DNA of 46,000 nt, taken from positions 1-46,000 of the forward strand of contig PYSS01000187.1 in assembly GCA_003049465.1 (NCBI GenBank), given 5' to 3'. The position numbers and the translations under genes are program-made. This document shows, piece by piece, positions 44,747 to 46,000 of this stretch; position 1 is the first letter of the stretch, and each line of letters starts with the position of its first letter. A model generated the notes under the pieces. That model was given only the letters and a program-made list of their open reading frames with translations. It did not search any database and had not been told where the DNA came from. The stretch is from Magnaporthiopsis rhizophila. Lineage: Eukaryota > Ascomycota > Sordariomycetes > Magnaporthales > Magnaporthaceae.

Positions 44747-45906
44747 TTACAAGTGCGGAGTGTTGTTTCCATGATGGTCGCGAATCTCGCTCGATATTTC
44801 GCCCCGTTCCAGAAACCTCTTGGGCATGTCCACGTGCCTGGCCCCTGATGGCAAATGAATGAAAGTCAGTCAGCCCCTCGCTCGCCCTGGATGTGGGTGA
44901 CAGTCGAATAAAGGAAAAAAAAAGGGGGCAACAAAAAACCTACTCAAAAACTCGCCAAAGCTCTTGGCCAGCCCGTCCAGCCTCCACGTAGAGCTGACGC
45001 CGCCGTCGAGCACGCCCCGGACGAGGAAGTGCACACACCGGATCCGCGGCATCTCGAACCGCTCAATCTCGTACCACATACCTTCTCCGTCTCGGCGCGC
45101 CTCGTCGCCCAGCAGCCGGCGCAGGCGGTCGACGGTCAAGTACGAGCGCAGCCAGGCGTGCTCGTCGTCCGAGGCGGCCCAGAAGCCGACGTTTGCGTTG
45201 GAGCCCTTGTCGCCCGAGCGGGCGTGAATGCGCGTGCCCAGGGGTGCGCGGACGGTGGGGCCGTAGTCGGCGTTACTGTCGTCGTCGTCGTCGTCGTCGT
45301 TGGTTAAGACCTGGCCGGCAAAGGGGCGCGTATGCTTTGGGGCGTGGATTGTGCGTGCGGGTGAGGATTCGAGGTGGACTGTGAGGGGCACAGCGGCGTA
45401 GGGGATCAGAAAGGGCTCGTAGATGACTAGGGGCCTGGGTGTGAGCTGCGCAGGAAATGGGACCATTCCGAGTTGTTAACGGGTTGTGTAATATGTACAA
45501 ATGAAAACAGGAGCGGCGAGCGAGCCTTACCAGCCGAAAGTCCATGCACATGTGCAGCCCGCAGTACCCGCCCAGCATGCAGTAGCCGGCGACGGCGCGG
45601 CGCAGCGTCGCGAGCGTTTCGGCGCGGTCGGCGCGGGCGACGACGCGGAGCATGGCCGTGGCCAGGGCCTGCGAAGGCGCGTCGGGCGCCGCGACGCCGT
45701 GCTGGTCGACGCGGAGCAGAGTGTAGTCACGCCGGTTGGGCACCACGTCGGCCGAGTCGAGCGTGGCGCGCAGGTGCGCCGCCTTGGCGGGGACGTCGAG
45801 CCCCGTCGCGAACAGGTAGTACTCGACCTGGAACCCGGCCTCGACGCACACGGCGAGCTTGGTGGTGGGCGGCGGCGGCGTGCCCGTTATGCCCGAGACG
45901 GCGACT
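44747..45906 (-). CDS. AtuA/DUF1446-family protein, 3' part (5' end outside the window)
   Basis: Visible exons on the minus strand: 45906-45531, 45445-44944 and 44844-44747, with introns of 85 and 99 bp (donors GTAAGG and GTAGGT). The start lies beyond 46000, past a 40-base poly-A tract that is poly-T on the coding strand and probably sits in an intron. The first exon shows the family phrases VSGITGTPPPPTTKL and FQVEYYLFATGLDVPAKAAHL. The second has the C-terminal AtuA-like domain (APLGTRIHARSGDKGSNANV), a conserved RSGDKG signature. A hyper-acidic seven-Asp run arises from a GTC-type microsatellite at about 45278-45300. The last exon ends HVDMPKRFLERGEI and a short tail to TAA. Bacterial AtuA functions in acyclic terpene catabolism; the role in fungi is unknown. 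About 324 codons are visible. Confidence 0.85.
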
Positions 45907-45958
45907 CTGTGCAAAGACTGGGTGAGGATACACATGCCTCCTCCACCCTATTATCAAG

Positions 45959-45998
<40 letters not shown>
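45959..45998. repeat. Poly-A tract, 40 bases, at the window edge
   Basis: Forty A in a row, 50 bp upstream (gene sense) of the AtuA-family exon acceptor. Homopolymers of this length are prone to assembly error. Confidence 0.85.

Positions 45999-46000
<2 letters not shown>

Noticed and set aside
1..46000. CRISPR array, phage or bacterial operon, biosynthetic megasynthase cluster
   Set aside because: The window is fungal nuclear DNA with introns. No regularly spaced repeats and no PKS, NRPS or terpene synthase genes were seen; one P450 alone does not make a cluster.

Overview
The window is nuclear DNA of a filamentous ascomycete (Pezizomycotina), most likely a Sordariomycete. The evidence is GC-rich coding sequence with strong G/C at third positions, short introns (about 65-150 bp) with GTAAGT-like donors and CTAAC/CTGAC branch sites, about one gene per 2.5 kb, and fungus-specific families: a LysM effector, a CFEM-domain Pth11-like receptor, a fungal ubiquitin-like-domain protein, DUF1996 and a pisatin-demethylase-like P450. 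I cannot name the species.

Layout. 0-6.4 kb: a broken flavin-monooxygenase fragment, a five-LysM secreted protein (+), a decayed or unidentified minus-strand reading frame, an AT-rich island with a perfect inverted repeat, and a four-exon ubiquitin-like-domain protein (-). 6.9-17.4 kb is a housekeeping block: membrane-anchored fatty aldehyde dehydrogenase (-), mitochondrial ribosomal protein mS35/Rsm24 (-) divergent from ALG13 (+), actin-interacting protein AIP1 (-) and the Hsp90 co-chaperone AHA1 (-). 17.4-18.8 kb is a shared upstream region holding an assembly join: one N flanked by two identical 75-bp copies. 18.8-28.9 kb is mainly a surface/secretome block: CFEM receptor (+, two apparent frameshifts), DUF1996 secreted protein (+), GPI-anchored M43-type metalloprotease (+), an LRR/F-box-like protein (-, one apparent frameshift) and a cysteine-rich GPI protein (-). 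30.3-38.5 kb holds a CUE-Smr protein (Cue2-like), an ETHE1-like mitochondrial metallo-beta-lactamase-fold enzyme and NPC1/NCR1, the sterol transporter. 42.6-46 kb holds a P450 (+) and the 3' part of an AtuA/DUF1446-type gene (-) that leaves the window.

The conserved genes serve translation, protein glycosylation, actin turnover, chaperoning, lipid/aldehyde metabolism and sterol transport. The accessory genes point to environment- or host-facing functions: chitin binding, surface sensing, cell-wall proteolysis and oxidation. No single pathway links them.

The most unusual signal is a recurrent UAG pattern. The UAG of NPC1 is followed in the same frame by 225 sense codons, another UAG, and 243 more sense codons. 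The UAG of ALG13 is followed in frame by coding-like sequence that contains a well-formed intron. These may be stop-codon readthrough, recent nonsense mutations or sequence errors. All splice sites were placed by eye and no database search was possible.
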